Source: Streptomyces actinomycinicus (lineage in GTDB: Bacteria > Actinomycetota > Actinomycetes > Streptomycetales > Streptomycetaceae). From it: a DNA stretch of 64,000 bases. The notes beneath the pieces were generated by a model. That model was not told the DNA's origin, searched no databases, and saw only the letters and a program-made list of their open reading frames with translations. Numbering within the stretch: the first letter of the stretch is position 1; each line of letters opens with the position of its first letter. The stretch is taken from contig NZ_JAERRK010000010.1 of assembly GCF_016741775.1 (NCBI RefSeq), forward strand, positions 186,001 to 250,000, read 5' to 3'. The position numbers and the translations under genes are program-made. Of this stretch, positions 15,283 through 24,171 are shown piece by piece.

Positions 15283-16536
15283 CTGAACAGCCCGCTCGCC
15301 GAGATCCTGTCCGCCGTCCTGCTGGTCGCCGTGCTGGCCTGGGCCGTCGTACGGCCCTTCGGCTGGCCGGAGGCGGTCATGGCCGTGCCCGCCGCCGGGC
15401 TCGTGGTCGCCACCGGCGCGCTCCCGCTCGACCACGCGCGTGCCGAGGCGGAACGGCTGGGGCCGGTGGTGGGGTTCCTGGCGGCGGTGCTGGTGCTCGC
15501 CCACTTCTGTGACGTGGAGGGGCTGTTCCAGGCGTGCGGGGCGTGGATGGCCCGGCGGGCGGCGGGGCGTCCGGTCCGGCTGCTGACGGCGGTGTTCGCG
15601 CTGGCCTCGGCCATCACCGCCGTGCTCAGCCTCGACGCGACGATCGTGCTGCTCACCCCTGTCGTGTTCGCCACGGCCGCACGCACGGGCGTACGGCCCA
15701 AGCCGCACGTGTACGCCTGTACCCATCTGTCCAACACCGCCTCGCTGCTGCTGCCGGTGTCCAACCTGACGAACCTGCTGGCGTTCGCGGCGAGCGGGCT
15801 GAGCTTCACCCGGTTCGCGGCGCTGATGGCGCTGCCCTGGGTGGTGGCCATCGGCGCCGAGTACCTGGTGTTCCGGCGGTTCTTCGCCCGGGACCTCGCG
15901 GCGGCGGCCCCGGCGGACCGGGACACCGGCGGGGCACCGGAGCTGCCGCTGTTCGCGCTGGTGACCGTGGGCTGCACACTCGCCGGGTTCGTGGTGGCGT
16001 CGGTGTTCGGCGTGGAACCCGCCTGGGTGGCGGCCGCGGGCGCGCTGGTACTGGCCGGACGGGCGCTCGCACGGCGGCGGGCGTCCCCGCTGACGGTCGT
16101 GCGGGCGGCGGCCCCGGCCTTCCTCGCCTTCGTGCTGGCGCTGGGCGTCGTGGTGCGGGCGGTGGTCGACAACGGGCTCGCGGACCTGCTCGGGCACGTG
16201 GTGCCGGACGGCACCGGGCTGAGCGCGCTGCTCGGGACCGCCGCGCTGGCCGCCGTCCTCGCGAACGTCATCAACAACCTGCCCGCGGTGCTGGTCCTGC
16301 TGCCGCTGGCCGCGCCCGCGGGGCCGGGTGCGGTTCTCGCCGTACTGCTCGGTGTGAACATCGGCCCGAACCTCACCTACGCCGGGTCGCTGGCCACGCT
16401 GCTGTGGCGGCGGATCGTGCACCAGCACGAGCACGGTGTGGACCTGGGGGAGTTCACCCGGCTCGGCCTGATCGCCGTGCCGTCCTCCCTCGCCGTCGCG
16501 GTGGTGGCACTGTGGGGGTCGCTCCAGGTTTTCTGA
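15283..16536 (+). CDS. SLC13/ArsB-type membrane permease, probable CTG start
   Basis: A 417-residue integral membrane protein with about 11 hydrophobic helices, of the ion transporter superfamily that includes ArsB and SLC13. The segment CTHLSNTASLLLPVSNLTNLL and the second half-repeat VLANVINNLPAVLVLLPLA with GVNIGPNLTYAGSLATLLW are the two family signature loops. The first ATG/GTG/TTG in frame is GTG 15331, which would cut into the first helix and has no SD. A CTG at 15283, six bases after GGAAGGA, gives the natural N-terminus NSPLAEILSAVL, and an in-frame stop at 15259 limits further extension. A universal stress protein gene follows 32 bases later. The anion carried is not determined. Confidence 0.82.
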   Translation: MNSPLAEILSAVLLVAVLAWAVVRPFGWPEAVMAVPAAGLVVATGALPLDHARAEAERLGPVVGFLAAVLVLAHFCDVEGLFQACGAWMARRAAGRPVRLLTAVFALASAITAVLSLDATIVLLTPVVFATAARTGVRPKPHVYACTHLSNTASLLLPVSNLTNLLAFAASGLSFTRFAALMALPWVVAIGAEYLVFRRFFARDLAAAAPADRDTGGAPELPLFALVTVGCTLAGFVVASVFGVEPAWVAAAGALVLAGRALARRRASPLTVVRAAAPAFLAFVLALGVVVRAVVDNGLADLLGHVVPDGTGLSALLGTAALAAVLANVINNLPAVLVLLPLAAPAGPGAVLAVLLGVNIGPNLTYAGSLATLLWRRIVHQHEHGVDLGEFTRLGLIAVPSSLAVAVVALWGSLQVF

Positions 16537-16568
16537 GCGGTGCGGACGAGGCGGAGGAGGCCGACCGG

Positions 16569-17090
16569 ATGCGTGTACTCGCCTGGCTCGTCGAGGGCAC
16601 CTGGCCCGCCTGCGTGGACGCCGTACGCGCCCATGCGCCGGACGACTCCGAGGTGGTGCTGCTGCATGTGAGCGGACCCGAGGTGCCCGGGGTGGCGCAC
16701 GGGGCCTTCGCCGGGCTGCTCGGCCGGGGACACCCGCGGGGACACCGTCCGGCCGGGGACTGGGGAAGTGATCCCGGTGACCGGCTGGAGGCGCTCGGCG
16801 GCGCGTCGGCAGCGGCGCTCCTGGACGCGGCGGCGGAGCGGCTGGGCCGCCCCTGTACGCGCCAGGAGCGGTCGGGCCGGGTCGAACGCGAGGTGGTGGC
16901 CGCCGCCGAGGGGGCCGGCCTGCTGGTGCTGGCCCGGGACGGGGACCGGTCCCGGCTGGGCCCGAAGAGCCTCGGCCCGGCCGTCCGCTTCGCCGTCGAC
17001 CACGCACCCTGCCCGGTGCTGCTGGTGTGGCCGGAACCGGCCCCGGACCTGACGACGATCCCTCCCCCACCGCCGCATCACCACCCCTGA
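16569..17090 (+). CDS. Universal stress protein family protein
   Basis: The 173-residue product starts MRVLAWLVEGTWPACVDAV and ends its fold with AVRFAVDHAPCPVLLVWP, the typical last strand of the UspA alpha/beta domain. In place of the ATP-binding GxxGxGxxGSV loop it has RDGDRSRLGPKSLGPAV, so only part of the nucleotide motif is kept. A Pro/His tail follows. ATG 16569 has a GGAGG SD. It lies 32 bases after the permease on the same strand and is probably cotranscribed; the pairing of a Usp-like protein with a transporter suggests regulation of transport. It is cytoplasmic. Confidence 0.72.
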   Translation: MRVLAWLVEGTWPACVDAVRAHAPDDSEVVLLHVSGPEVPGVAHGAFAGLLGRGHPRGHRPAGDWGSDPGDRLEALGGASAAALLDAAAERLGRPCTRQERSGRVEREVVAAAEGAGLLVLARDGDRSRLGPKSLGPAVRFAVDHAPCPVLLVWPEPAPDLTTIPPPPPHHHP

Positions 17091-17261
17091 CCCGGCGGCC
17101 GGACTCCCGCCCGCGACCGCACCGCCCGCCACCGCACCGGCCGGTGCCGCACGGCCGGTGCCGCCCGGCCACCGCATGCCCGGCGGCCGGGAGGACGGAC
17201 CGCCGTCCGCCCTCGCATCGTCCGCGACCCGGCGGACAGTGCCTCGTGGCGGGCACCCGGC

Positions 17262-19355
17262 TCAGCGGTGGTGGTGGCCGCCGCCGTATCCTCCGTCGCC
17301 GCCGTTCCCGTCGCAGTACTGCGGGTACGCCGCGCACGGGCCGGCCGTGCCCGCGGTCGGGGTGGGCGTCGGGCCGGGCGTGGTCGCCGTCGGCTTCGGA
17401 CCGGCCTTCCTGGTGCCGGACGGCGTGGGGGTGGCCGGCGCGGTGGTCCCGGGCCGCGTGGTGCGGGACGGCACCGAGGTGCTGTCGCTGTCCCAGTTGA
17501 CGTTCGCCATCCGCAGGTCCGCGTGGGCGGTGTCGACCGTCCAGCGCTGGGCGGTGCCCGGGGCACGGGTCTTGAGCACGAGGGCGCCGGAGCCGTCGGT
17601 GGCCGCCGGGGTGAGGGCCAGGTCCTGGTTCCACCGGGGCACCAGGGCGCCCTGGGTCGTGAAGTCGTAGCGGATGCCGAGGGCGGCGTCGCCGGTGGCC
17701 GCGCAGGGGGCGAGGCGGACCGAGTAGCCGAGGCGGGAGTCCAGGCACAGGTCCGGCGCGGCGGAGCTGCGCAGCAGGCCGTCGGTCTCGTACCTCCACT
17801 GCTGGCGCGGGCTCGCGGAGCAGTCGGCGAGTTCGGTCTCGGCGCCCTCGACGGTCTTGCCGCCGACGACGTCGACGCACAGACCGGAGGCGAGGTTGTG
17901 CAGCCTGCCGCGCAGGGCGCCCTGCCCGCGGCCGTCCGTCGCGGCCCAGGACATGCTCGGTGAGGGGGTGGGCTTGCCCGGGGCCCGGGTGGGACTGCCG
18001 GCGGCACCGGGGGCCGGGGAGTCGCCGGAGCCGCGCACCGACCAGAGCACCAGCGGCAGTACGACCAGACCGCTGACGGTGAGGACGGCCAGGGAGAGGT
18101 TGCGCCGCCGGGCCCGCCGGGCGGCACGGTGCAGGGAGCGGCGGGACGGGCCGGGCCCGGCGCCCTCGGCGCTGCCGGGGGCCGCGGCGTTCTCGCCGGG
18201 GGCGGCGGATCCCCCCGCCCGGCGGCGAGCGGCCGGCCCACCACGACGAGCTGACCGGCCACGACCGTCCGACACGCCACGACCGTCCGACGCACCACGA
18301 CCAGGCGACACGCCACGACCGGGCGACGCAGTGGCGTCAGACGGTGCGCCACGGCCGGCCGGTGCGGCACCGTCGGCCGGCGCGCCGCGGCCGGCCGCCG
18401 TGCCCGGCTCGACGGCGGTCATGAAGGCTTCGCCGCCCACGGGTTCGACGGCATACCCGTCCCAGGACTCGCCGGCAGGCCGGCCGCCGGGTACGCCGCC
18501 GTCCCCGCCCATCGGCGCGACGGCGGCGGCCGCCGGGACGGGGGCGGCCGGGTCCTCGGCGCGGGCGGCCCGGGACGCCACATAGCCGTGGGCGCCCCAG
18601 CCGAGCACCGCCTCGGCCAGTGCGAGGCCCAGGCCGTCGTTGAACCGGGCGAGTTGGTCGGCGGTGCCGCTGCAGTGGCCGCAGCGGGCCAGGTGTGTCC
18701 CCAGGTCGGGGTCGATGTCGGTGCCGCCGCGCCGGAAGGTCACGTCGAGCATGCGCAGATAGCGCTGGCACTCGTCCTCGGGGGCCATTTCCCGGTGCAC
18801 CTGGAGGCACTCCTCGCGGAGCCGTTCGCGGGCCCGGCGGAGTTCGACGCGGACGTCCTCCTCCTCGAGCCCGAGCAGGGCGGCCGGCACGGCCAGGGGC
18901 TCGGCCTCGACCTCGACGTGCCACAGCACGGCGCGGGAGGTCTCGGGCACCCGCTGGAACGCGCGGGACAACTGCCGTCGGCCGGGCGGCGGCAGCAGCT
19001 TCGCCGAGGCGCGCTCCCCGGTGCCGTCGTCCGAGCGCAGGGCGGGGTGGAGGAGTTCCCGGCGGCCGTCGGTGTCCCACTCGGCCGCGATCCGGCGGAC
19101 GGCGATCAGGACGTGGGGCCGCCAGGCGGCGGTCGGCCCGGACTGCCGCAGGGCCGCGCCGAAGAGCCGGGTGAACGCGGCGGTGGTGAGCATGCCGGCG
19201 GCGCGTGGTCCGTCGGTGCACAGGCGGGCGTATGCGAAGGCCGCCGCCCAGTGCCGGTCGAGGAGTTCACCGACCGGGTGGAGTGCGGGTGACGTGCCCG
19301 TCCACTTCTTCAGCGCGGCGCTCAACTGCTCGTCCGACAGGCCTGCCTCGTGCAC
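17262..19355 (-). CDS. Second sigma-like / zinc-finger / TM / ricin-lectin membrane protein
   Basis: The 697-residue paralogue of the protein at 5226-7010. Residues 30-93 align with ECF region 2 (LLDRHWAAAFAYARL, IAVRRIAAEW), but the acidic core-binding motif is lost. Residues 133-183 match region 4 (VPETSRAVLWHVEVEAEP). A zinc site uses Cys196, His221, Cys225 and Cys228. A low-complexity Arg/Gly/Ala linker leads to one membrane helix near 430-450, then a ricin trefoil at about 485-620 with QxW repeats, a Thr/Pro stalk and a Gly/His-rich end. Start GTG 19355 follows GGAGGA. Both paralogues share ECRY/ECQRY, RRGGT and AExVLGWGA blocks. A membrane-bound carbohydrate-responsive regulator is a likely but unproven role. 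Confidence 0.7.
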   Translation of the reverse strand: MHEAGLSDEQLSAALKKWTGTSPALHPVGELLDRHWAAAFAYARLCTDGPRAAGMLTTAAFTRLFGAALRQSGPTAAWRPHVLIAVRRIAAEWDTDGRRELLHPALRSDDGTGERASAKLLPPPGRRQLSRAFQRVPETSRAVLWHVEVEAEPLAVPAALLGLEEEDVRVELRRARERLREECLQVHREMAPEDECQRYLRMLDVTFRRGGTDIDPDLGTHLARCGHCSGTADQLARFNDGLGLALAEAVLGWGAHGYVASRAARAEDPAAPVPAAAAVAPMGGDGGVPGGRPAGESWDGYAVEPVGGEAFMTAVEPGTAAGRGAPADGAAPAGRGAPSDATASPGRGVSPGRGASDGRGVSDGRGRSARRGGPAARRRAGGSAAPGENAAAPGSAEGAGPGPSRRSLHRAARRARRRNLSLAVLTVSGLVVLPLVLWSVRGSGDSPAPGAAGSPTRAPGKPTPSPSMSWAATDGRGQGALRGRLHNLASGLCVDVVGGKTVEGAETELADCSASPRQQWRYETDGLLRSSAAPDLCLDSRLGYSVRLAPCAATGDAALGIRYDFTTQGALVPRWNQDLALTPAATDGSGALVLKTRAPGTAQRWTVDTAHADLRMANVNWDSDSTSVPSRTTRPGTTAPATPTPSGTRKAGPKPTATTPGPTPTPTAGTAGPCAAYPQYCDGNGGDGGYGGGHHHR

Positions 19356-19636
19356 AGCCGCATTCCTCCAGACACTCTACGGACCATTAGTCCGTACCAT
19401 TTGGCGAGGTCATGGCGCAGCTCGAACGTCCACCTGAGGCGGCTCTTTTGAAGCGTGGGGGGTGTACGGGAGCGGCCTGGCGCATACAGAGGGAATGTAT
19501 TTGCCTGCGCGCCGACAGCGCACACTTTTGCACAGCCGAACACATATGAACAAGAGACCTCCCGTTTTCCGGGATTCCCTGCGGACTTTTAGCTATTGAC
19601 ATTCAGTCAAGGAAAGCAATTCTTTCCCGTGTCACC
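19356..19636. other. Intergenic region with low-GC promoter segment
   Basis: Upstream of the lectin paralogue and downstream of the aldo-keto reductase. The stretch 19480-19625 is unusually A/T-rich for the window and includes two small dyads, TTGAC/GTCAA around 19598-19612 and GAAAG/CTTTC just after. It should contain the minus-strand promoter of the lectin gene. No gene was seen. Confidence 0.45.
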
Positions 19637-19671
19637 GGTCCGTGCGGCGCGGCCGCTGCGCCGCACGGACC
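19637..19671 (-). terminator. 13-bp perfect hairpin after the aldo-keto reductase
   Basis: GGTCCGTGCGGCG at 19637-19649 pairs with CGCCGCACGGACC at 19659-19671 around a nine-base loop, 12 bases past the reductase stop. It is a strong terminator. Confidence 0.8.
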
Positions 19672-19682
19672 CGGGCCGGCCG

Positions 19683-20651
19683 TCAGTGGCCGCTGATGGC
19701 GTGCGGGGTGTAGGGCTGCTCCAGCTCCTCGATCTCCTTGTCGCTCAGCTCGAGTCCGACGGCTGCGACCGCGTCCTCGATGTGGCCCGGCTTGGCGGCC
19801 CCGACGATCGGGGCCGCGACGGTGTCCTGGTGGAGGAGCCAGGCGAGGGCCACCTGGGCGCGCGGCACGCCCCGCTCGCCCGCGATCCGGGTGACGGCCT
19901 CCACGACGGCCCGGTCGCTCTCCAGGTACAGCCTGCTGCCGAAGTCGTCGTTGGCGCTGCGTCCGGTGACCGTGTCCCAGTCGCGGGTGAGCCGGCCGCG
20001 GGCGAGCGGGCTCCACGGCAGCACGCCGACGCCCTGGTCGGCGCAGAGGGGCAGCATCTCCCGCTCCTCCTCGCGGTAGATCAGGTTGTAGTGGTTCTGC
20101 ATGGAGACGAATTTCGTCCAGCCGTGCCGTTCGGCGGTGTACTGCGCCTTGGAGAACTCCCACGCGTACATCGAACTCGCCCCGATGTAGCGGACCTTGC
20201 CCGCCTTGACGAGGTCGTGCAGGGCCTCCATGGTCTCCTCGACCGGGGTGGTGTGGTCGTAGCGGTGGATCTGGTAGAGGTCGACGTAGTCGGTGCCGAG
20301 GCGGCGCAGACTGTGGTCGATCTCGGTCATGACGGCCTTGCGGGACAGGCCGGCTCCATTGGGGCCCGGGCGCATCCGGCCGTTCACCTTGGTGGCCAGC
20401 ACGATCTCGTCACGGTCGGCGAAGTCGCGCAGGGCCTTGCCGACGATCTCCTCGCTGGTACCGTCGGAGTAGACGTTCGCGGTGTCGAAGAAGTTGACGC
20501 CCGCCTCCAGCGCCTGCCGGATCAGCGGGCGGGACGCCTCCTCGTCGAGGGTCCACTCGTGGACGCCGCGGTCCGGCAGCCCGTAGGTCATGCAGCCCAG
20601 ACAGATCCGCGAGACGTCCAGGCCCGTCGAACCGAGCTTCACGTACTGCAT
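19683..20651 (-). CDS. Aldo/keto reductase
   Basis: A 322-residue NADPH-dependent oxidoreductase of the AKR superfamily ((alpha/beta)8 barrel, cytoplasmic). The catalytic tetrad is visible: Asp and Tyr in DTANVYS, Lys in LATKVNGR, His in YQIHRYD. The C-terminal cofactor segment PIVGAAKPGHIEDAVAA is also typical. It resembles the YhdN/IolS-like bacterial group that reduces small aldehydes. ATG 20651 has a good SD (GGCAGGAG). It is monocistronic, convergent with nothing close and closed by the hairpin at 19637. Confidence 0.93.
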   Translation of the reverse strand: MQYVKLGSTGLDVSRICLGCMTYGLPDRGVHEWTLDEEASRPLIRQALEAGVNFFDTANVYSDGTSEEIVGKALRDFADRDEIVLATKVNGRMRPGPNGAGLSRKAVMTEIDHSLRRLGTDYVDLYQIHRYDHTTPVEETMEALHDLVKAGKVRYIGASSMYAWEFSKAQYTAERHGWTKFVSMQNHYNLIYREEEREMLPLCADQGVGVLPWSPLARGRLTRDWDTVTGRSANDDFGSRLYLESDRAVVEAVTRIAGERGVPRAQVALAWLLHQDTVAAPIVGAAKPGHIEDAVAAVGLELSDKEIEELEQPYTPHAISGH

Positions 20652-20790
20652 CGTTGCTGCTCCTGCCTTCGGGACGATGGTCACGGCCGAGCCTACGGCG
20701 TTGCGCGGGGGGCGACTTGACGACGCCGGTGCGCGGACGATTTGATCCTGCCCGTGCCGCGCCGCCCGGCGTGGGCAGGATGGAGCGGAC

Positions 20791-21642
20791 TTGCCCCCCT
20801 CGGGTGTTCTGCGCGCCGCGGGGTCCCACAGGGCCCTGGGCGCGGTGTCGGCGGCGCTGATCGTCGCGGTGGCGGCCCTGGCCGGCTGCGGTTCGGGCGA
20901 CCGGGAGAAGAGCGGTTCACCGAAGCCCGCCACCGTACGGCTCCCGCCGCGGAACGCCGGGTTCGACTACCAGATCGGCGGCGCCTATCCCCCGCCGCGG
21001 GGCGTGCGCATCGTCAGCCGCGACCGGTCCGACTCCCCCGCCCCCGGGCTGTACAACATCTGCTACGTGAACGCATTCCAGGCGCAGCCCGCCGAGCGCT
21101 CCTCCTGGCCGGCCGACCTGCTGCTGCGTGATGCGCGGGGCCGGGTCGTCATCGACGAGGACTGGGACGAGCCCCTCCTCGACATCGGCACCCCCGCCAA
21201 GCGCAAGCGGGTGGCCGAGCGGGTGAACCGGTGGGTCGACGAGTGCGCGCGGAAGGGCTTCGACGCCGTCGAGCCCGACAACTACGACAGCTACTCCCGC
21301 TCCCGCCGGCTGCTCACCACGGCCGACGCGACCGCGTTCATGACCCTGTTCACCCGGCACGCGCACTCCCGGCACCTGGCCGTCGCCCAGAAGAACACGC
21401 CGGAGCTGGCCGGGAAGCGCGAGCAGGCCGGGCTGGACTTCGCGGTGGCGGAGGAGTGCGGGCAGTACGACGAGTGCGGGGTGTACGCGGAGGCGTTCGA
21501 CGACCGGGTGGTGGACATCGAGTACACCGACGCGGGTCTGCGCGCGGCCCGCGCCCACTGGGGCGACCGGCTGAGCATCGTCCGCCGCGACCGGGACGTC
21601 TCCGAGCCGGGCGGCGCCGGGTACGTCCGCAAGGTGCGCTGA
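20791..21642 (+). CDS. GH114-type endo-alpha-1,4-polygalactosaminidase lipoprotein
   Basis: The 283-residue protein has a lipoprotein signal ending in the lipobox ALAGC (near residue 33), then a GH114 fold: NAGFDYQIGGAYPPPRGVRIVSRDR at the start, ICYVNAFQ, WDEPLLDIGTP and the acid motif GFDAVEPDNYDSY, which carries the putative catalytic Asp and Glu. Such enzymes cleave galactosamine-rich exopolysaccharide. Start is a TTG at 20791 with a nearby GGAG; a later GTG would remove the signal peptide. It acts outside the membrane. The next gene is 180 bases downstream and separate. Confidence 0.85.
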   Translation: MPPSGVLRAAGSHRALGAVSAALIVAVAALAGCGSGDREKSGSPKPATVRLPPRNAGFDYQIGGAYPPPRGVRIVSRDRSDSPAPGLYNICYVNAFQAQPAERSSWPADLLLRDARGRVVIDEDWDEPLLDIGTPAKRKRVAERVNRWVDECARKGFDAVEPDNYDSYSRSRRLLTTADATAFMTLFTRHAHSRHLAVAQKNTPELAGKREQAGLDFAVAEECGQYDECGVYAEAFDDRVVDIEYTDAGLRAARAHWGDRLSIVRRDRDVSEPGGAGYVRKVR

Positions 21643-21822
21643 GCGGCCGTCCCCGGTGGGGGCATGGCCCATCGCGGCCGGACCGGTCCACCGGTGCGGG
21701 CGGCCCGTTGCTGCCCTCAGGTGACCGTCCGGCGTGGGAGCTGACGGATTGTCGTACGGTCGGCTCATTCTCGGCGCAGACGACCGGCGCCCGGCCGGTC
21801 TCGGCCGCCCGGGAGGAACGCG

Positions 21823-22668
21823 GTGCCGACACGTCCCACCACCCTGAGAGCCCTGGCCGGGGCGGCGCTGCTGCCGCTGGCCCTCGTCACGCCCGCCTGG
21901 GGGCGGTCCGCACCGGCACCCGAGGCTCCGGCCACGCTGTGCGAGGTCGCCGGCACACTGCGCGGGGCCCACGGCCAGCAGGCCGTGGTCAGTCTGTGCG
22001 CGGGCAGCGGCACCCCGCAGCTGGTCCTCTCGGCACCGGCGACCTGCAGGCGGGCCGGCATGCGGGTCCGGTTCAGCTGCCGCACGGAAGGCACCTGGAA
22101 GGCCCGGCGGGCCGGCCGGACGGTCGCCTCGGGCACCCTGCCCGGTGGGGGGGACTACGGGGGCCCGGGGACGTACGAGGTCACGGCCACCGTGCGGGTG
22201 CGGTCCAAGCCCGCCGGTGTCGACCTGACGGGCACGGTGCAGGCCACGCTGTCGCTGACCGCGCCCAAGGCGAAGCCGACGCATGCCGTCACCGTCGACC
22301 GGACGGTCCTGCGCCGGGGTGCCACGACCACGCTGACGTACACGATCCGCCGGGACAGCGAGGAGGGTGACGGCAGCGCACGGTTCGGGCTCATCGGACA
22401 GGCGGGCACGGGCGTGCGGATCGCGTCGGCCGACGCCCGCTGTGTCAACCCGCTGGTCGGCCGGCACCCGGCGAAGACCCGGCTGGCACACTCCCTGGAC
22501 TGCGCGCTGACCGAACTCCAGCCGGGCCACCCGGAGAAGGTGCGGGTCCGGATCATCGTCGGGTCGAAGTGCTCCACGGTGGTGTCGAAGCTCGGGTACT
22601 GGATCCCGAAGGGCCAGGCGCTGTACACCGGCGCCATGCTGCCCGGGCCGACGCTCACCTGCCGCTAG
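21823..22668 (+). CDS. Secreted protein of unknown function
   Basis: The 281-residue protein has a clear Sec signal (residues 1-27, cleavage after PAWG/RSA) and no membrane anchor or lipobox. It looks like two beta-sandwich-like modules, about residues 38-145 and 150-281, with paired cysteines in each (for example CEV/SLCAG, CRRAG/FSCRT, DARCVN/LDCAL and SKCST/LTCR). The second module, with VTVDRTVLRRGATTTLTYTI, resembles repeat-type surface domains. I do not recognise a named family. GTG 21823 has a GGGAGGA SD. It ends just before a bidirectional hairpin shared with a convergent ferredoxin gene. Confidence 0.7.
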   Translation: MPTRPTTLRALAGAALLPLALVTPAWGRSAPAPEAPATLCEVAGTLRGAHGQQAVVSLCAGSGTPQLVLSAPATCRRAGMRVRFSCRTEGTWKARRAGRTVASGTLPGGGDYGGPGTYEVTATVRVRSKPAGVDLTGTVQATLSLTAPKAKPTHAVTVDRTVLRRGATTTLTYTIRRDSEEGDGSARFGLIGQAGTGVRIASADARCVNPLVGRHPAKTRLAHSLDCALTELQPGHPEKVRVRIIVGSKCSTVVSKLGYWIPKGQALYTGAMLPGPTLTCR

Positions 22669-22673
22669 CGTCC

Positions 22674-22732
22674 CGGCGGCACAGGTACGCCCCACAGGCC
22701 CGGCCGGCCCGTGGGGCGTACGTGTGCTGCCG
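22674..22732. terminator. Long bidirectional hairpin between convergent genes
   Basis: Arms at 22674-22695 and 22711-22732 pair at 20 of 22 positions around a 15-base loop. It lies six bases after the secreted-protein stop and six before the ferredoxin stop, so it can serve both directions. Confidence 0.85.
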
Positions 22733-22737
22733 GGGTG

Positions 22738-22938
22738 TCAGCCGGTGCTGTCCCGCACGGTGATGGCGCTCACCGGGCAGGCGCGGGCGGCCTCCCGGAC
22801 CATCGGGTCGCCCGTGCCGTTCTCGTGGCCGGGCACGAGGGTGCTGTAGCCGTCGTCGTCCTGGGTGAAGACGCCCGGCGCGGCCAGCGCGCACTGTCCG
22901 GCGCCGATGCAGACGTCCTTGTCGATGTCGATATGCAT
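22738..22938 (-). CDS. 3Fe-4S ferredoxin, P450 partner
   Basis: The 66-residue ferredoxin has ligands Cys10, Cys16 and Cys54 (CxxxxxC then CP). With only three of the four cysteines of a 4Fe-4S site, it is the 3Fe-4S type found beside actinomycete P450s (SuaB-like). It transfers single electrons from a ferredoxin reductase to the P450 haem. It is encoded 12 bases after the P450 stop on the same strand, so the two form an operon. The reductase must be elsewhere in the genome. ATG start; cytoplasmic. Confidence 0.93.
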   Translation of the reverse strand: MHIDIDKDVCIGAGQCALAAPGVFTQDDDGYSTLVPGHENGTGDPMVREAARACPVSAITVRDSTG

Positions 22939-22950
22939 GCGCAGAGCCTC

Positions 22951-24171
22951 TTACCAGGTGACGGGGAGTTCCAGCATCCCCTGGATCGTGTCGCCGGGTT
23001 TGAACGGAATGGCGTCGGCCGGGGCGGCCAGCCGCAGCCCGGGCAGCCGGGTGACGAGGCTGCCGAGGGCGATCTCCAGTTCCGCGCGGGCCAGGTTCTG
23101 GCCCAGGCACTGGTGGATGCCGAAGCCGAAGGCCAGGTGGTGCAGGGCGGGGCGGTGCAGGTCCAGGGCGTCGGGGTCGTCGTACTGGGCCGTGTCGCGG
23201 TTGATCACCGAGGTCGCGAAGAGCACGCCCTCGCCGGCCCGGATCGTCGTGCCGGCGATCTCGATGTCCTCCACCGCCACGCGCTGCAGCCCCTCCGCGA
23301 TGGACAGCATGCGCAGCAGCTCCTCCACGGTCGCGGGCAGCAGCCCCGGGTCGGCGCGCAGCTCGGCGAGGCGGCCGGGGTGCCGGAGGAGGGTGTAGGT
23401 GCCGAGGGAGATCATGTTGGCGGTCGTCTCGTGGCCGGCGACGAGCAGGATGACGGCCAGTGAGACGGCGTCGGAGCGCTCGAGTTCACCCGTGCGCAGC
23501 CGCTGGTGGACGATCTCGTCGAGGATGCCGTCGCCGGGTTCCGGTTCCTTCGCCTTGGCGTCGACGAGCCCGCCGAGGTAATCCTCGAGCCGTTCGCGGG
23601 CGGCCTCGGTGTCGTCGGCCGTCGGGCCGCGCAGCAGTCTGCGGGACTGTTCCTCGAAGAACTCGTGGTCGGCGTACGGCACGCCGAGCAGGCCGCAGAT
23701 CACCATCGACGGCACGGGCAGCGCGAAGGCCGAGACCAGCTCGGCGGGGGGTCCCTGGGCGATCATGGCGTCCAGCAGCCCGTCCACGGTCCGCTGGATG
23801 GTGGGGCGCAGTGCGGTGGCGCGTTTGACGGTGAACGCCGGGATCATCATCCGCCGCTGCCGCTGGTGCTCGGGGTCGTCCTCCCCGAGCAGGGCCACCT
23901 TGCGGTAGCGGGCGGCCTCGAAGCGGGGCGTGGGCGAGGGGAAGCCGGGGAGGCGGCGGTCGGAGGACAGGCGGGGGTCGGCGAGCAGGGCGCGGGCGGC
24001 TGCGTATGCGGTGACCAGCCAGGCCTCACGGCCGTCGTAGAGCGTGACGCGGGACAGGGCTCGCCCGTCGCGCAGCGGGTCGTATCCGGTGGGCGGGTGG
24101 TAGGGGCAGGTGCGGTCCTGGGGGAAGGCGACGGGTTCGGCCGGGCCGGTGGCGTCCGTCAGTTCCGTCAT
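22951..24171 (-). CDS. Cytochrome P450 (CYP105-like)
   Basis: A 406-residue soluble P450. The I-helix oxygen motif AGHETTA, the K-helix ExxR (EELLR) and the haem loop FGFGIHQCLG with the thiolate ligand Cys355 are all present. The N-terminus (PFPQDRTCPYHPPTGYDPL-like) and the SSDRRLPGFP segment resemble CYP105 enzymes, which have broad drug and macrolide oxidation ability; subfamily is inferred. I chose ATG 24171 with a GCGAGG SD over ATG 24216, which gives an unusual basic extension. The 3Fe-4S ferredoxin gene follows by 12 bases. No biosynthetic cluster surrounds it, which points to a general monooxygenase. Confidence 0.92.
   Translation of the reverse strand: MTELTDATGPAEPVAFPQDRTCPYHPPTGYDPLRDGRALSRVTLYDGREAWLVTAYAAARALLADPRLSSDRRLPGFPSPTPRFEAARYRKVALLGEDDPEHQRQRRMMIPAFTVKRATALRPTIQRTVDGLLDAMIAQGPPAELVSAFALPVPSMVICGLLGVPYADHEFFEEQSRRLLRGPTADDTEAARERLEDYLGGLVDAKAKEPEPGDGILDEIVHQRLRTGELERSDAVSLAVILLVAGHETTANMISLGTYTLLRHPGRLAELRADPGLLPATVEELLRMLSIAEGLQRVAVEDIEIAGTTIRAGEGVLFATSVINRDTAQYDDPDALDLHRPALHHLAFGFGIHQCLGQNLARAELEIALGSLVTRLPGLRLAAPADAIPFKPGDTIQGMLELPVTW

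Noticed and set aside
15019..17880. A 953-codon open frame on the - strand
   Set aside because: Arg/Gly/His-rich antisense shadow of the deacetylase, permease and Usp genes, with no SD and no domain.
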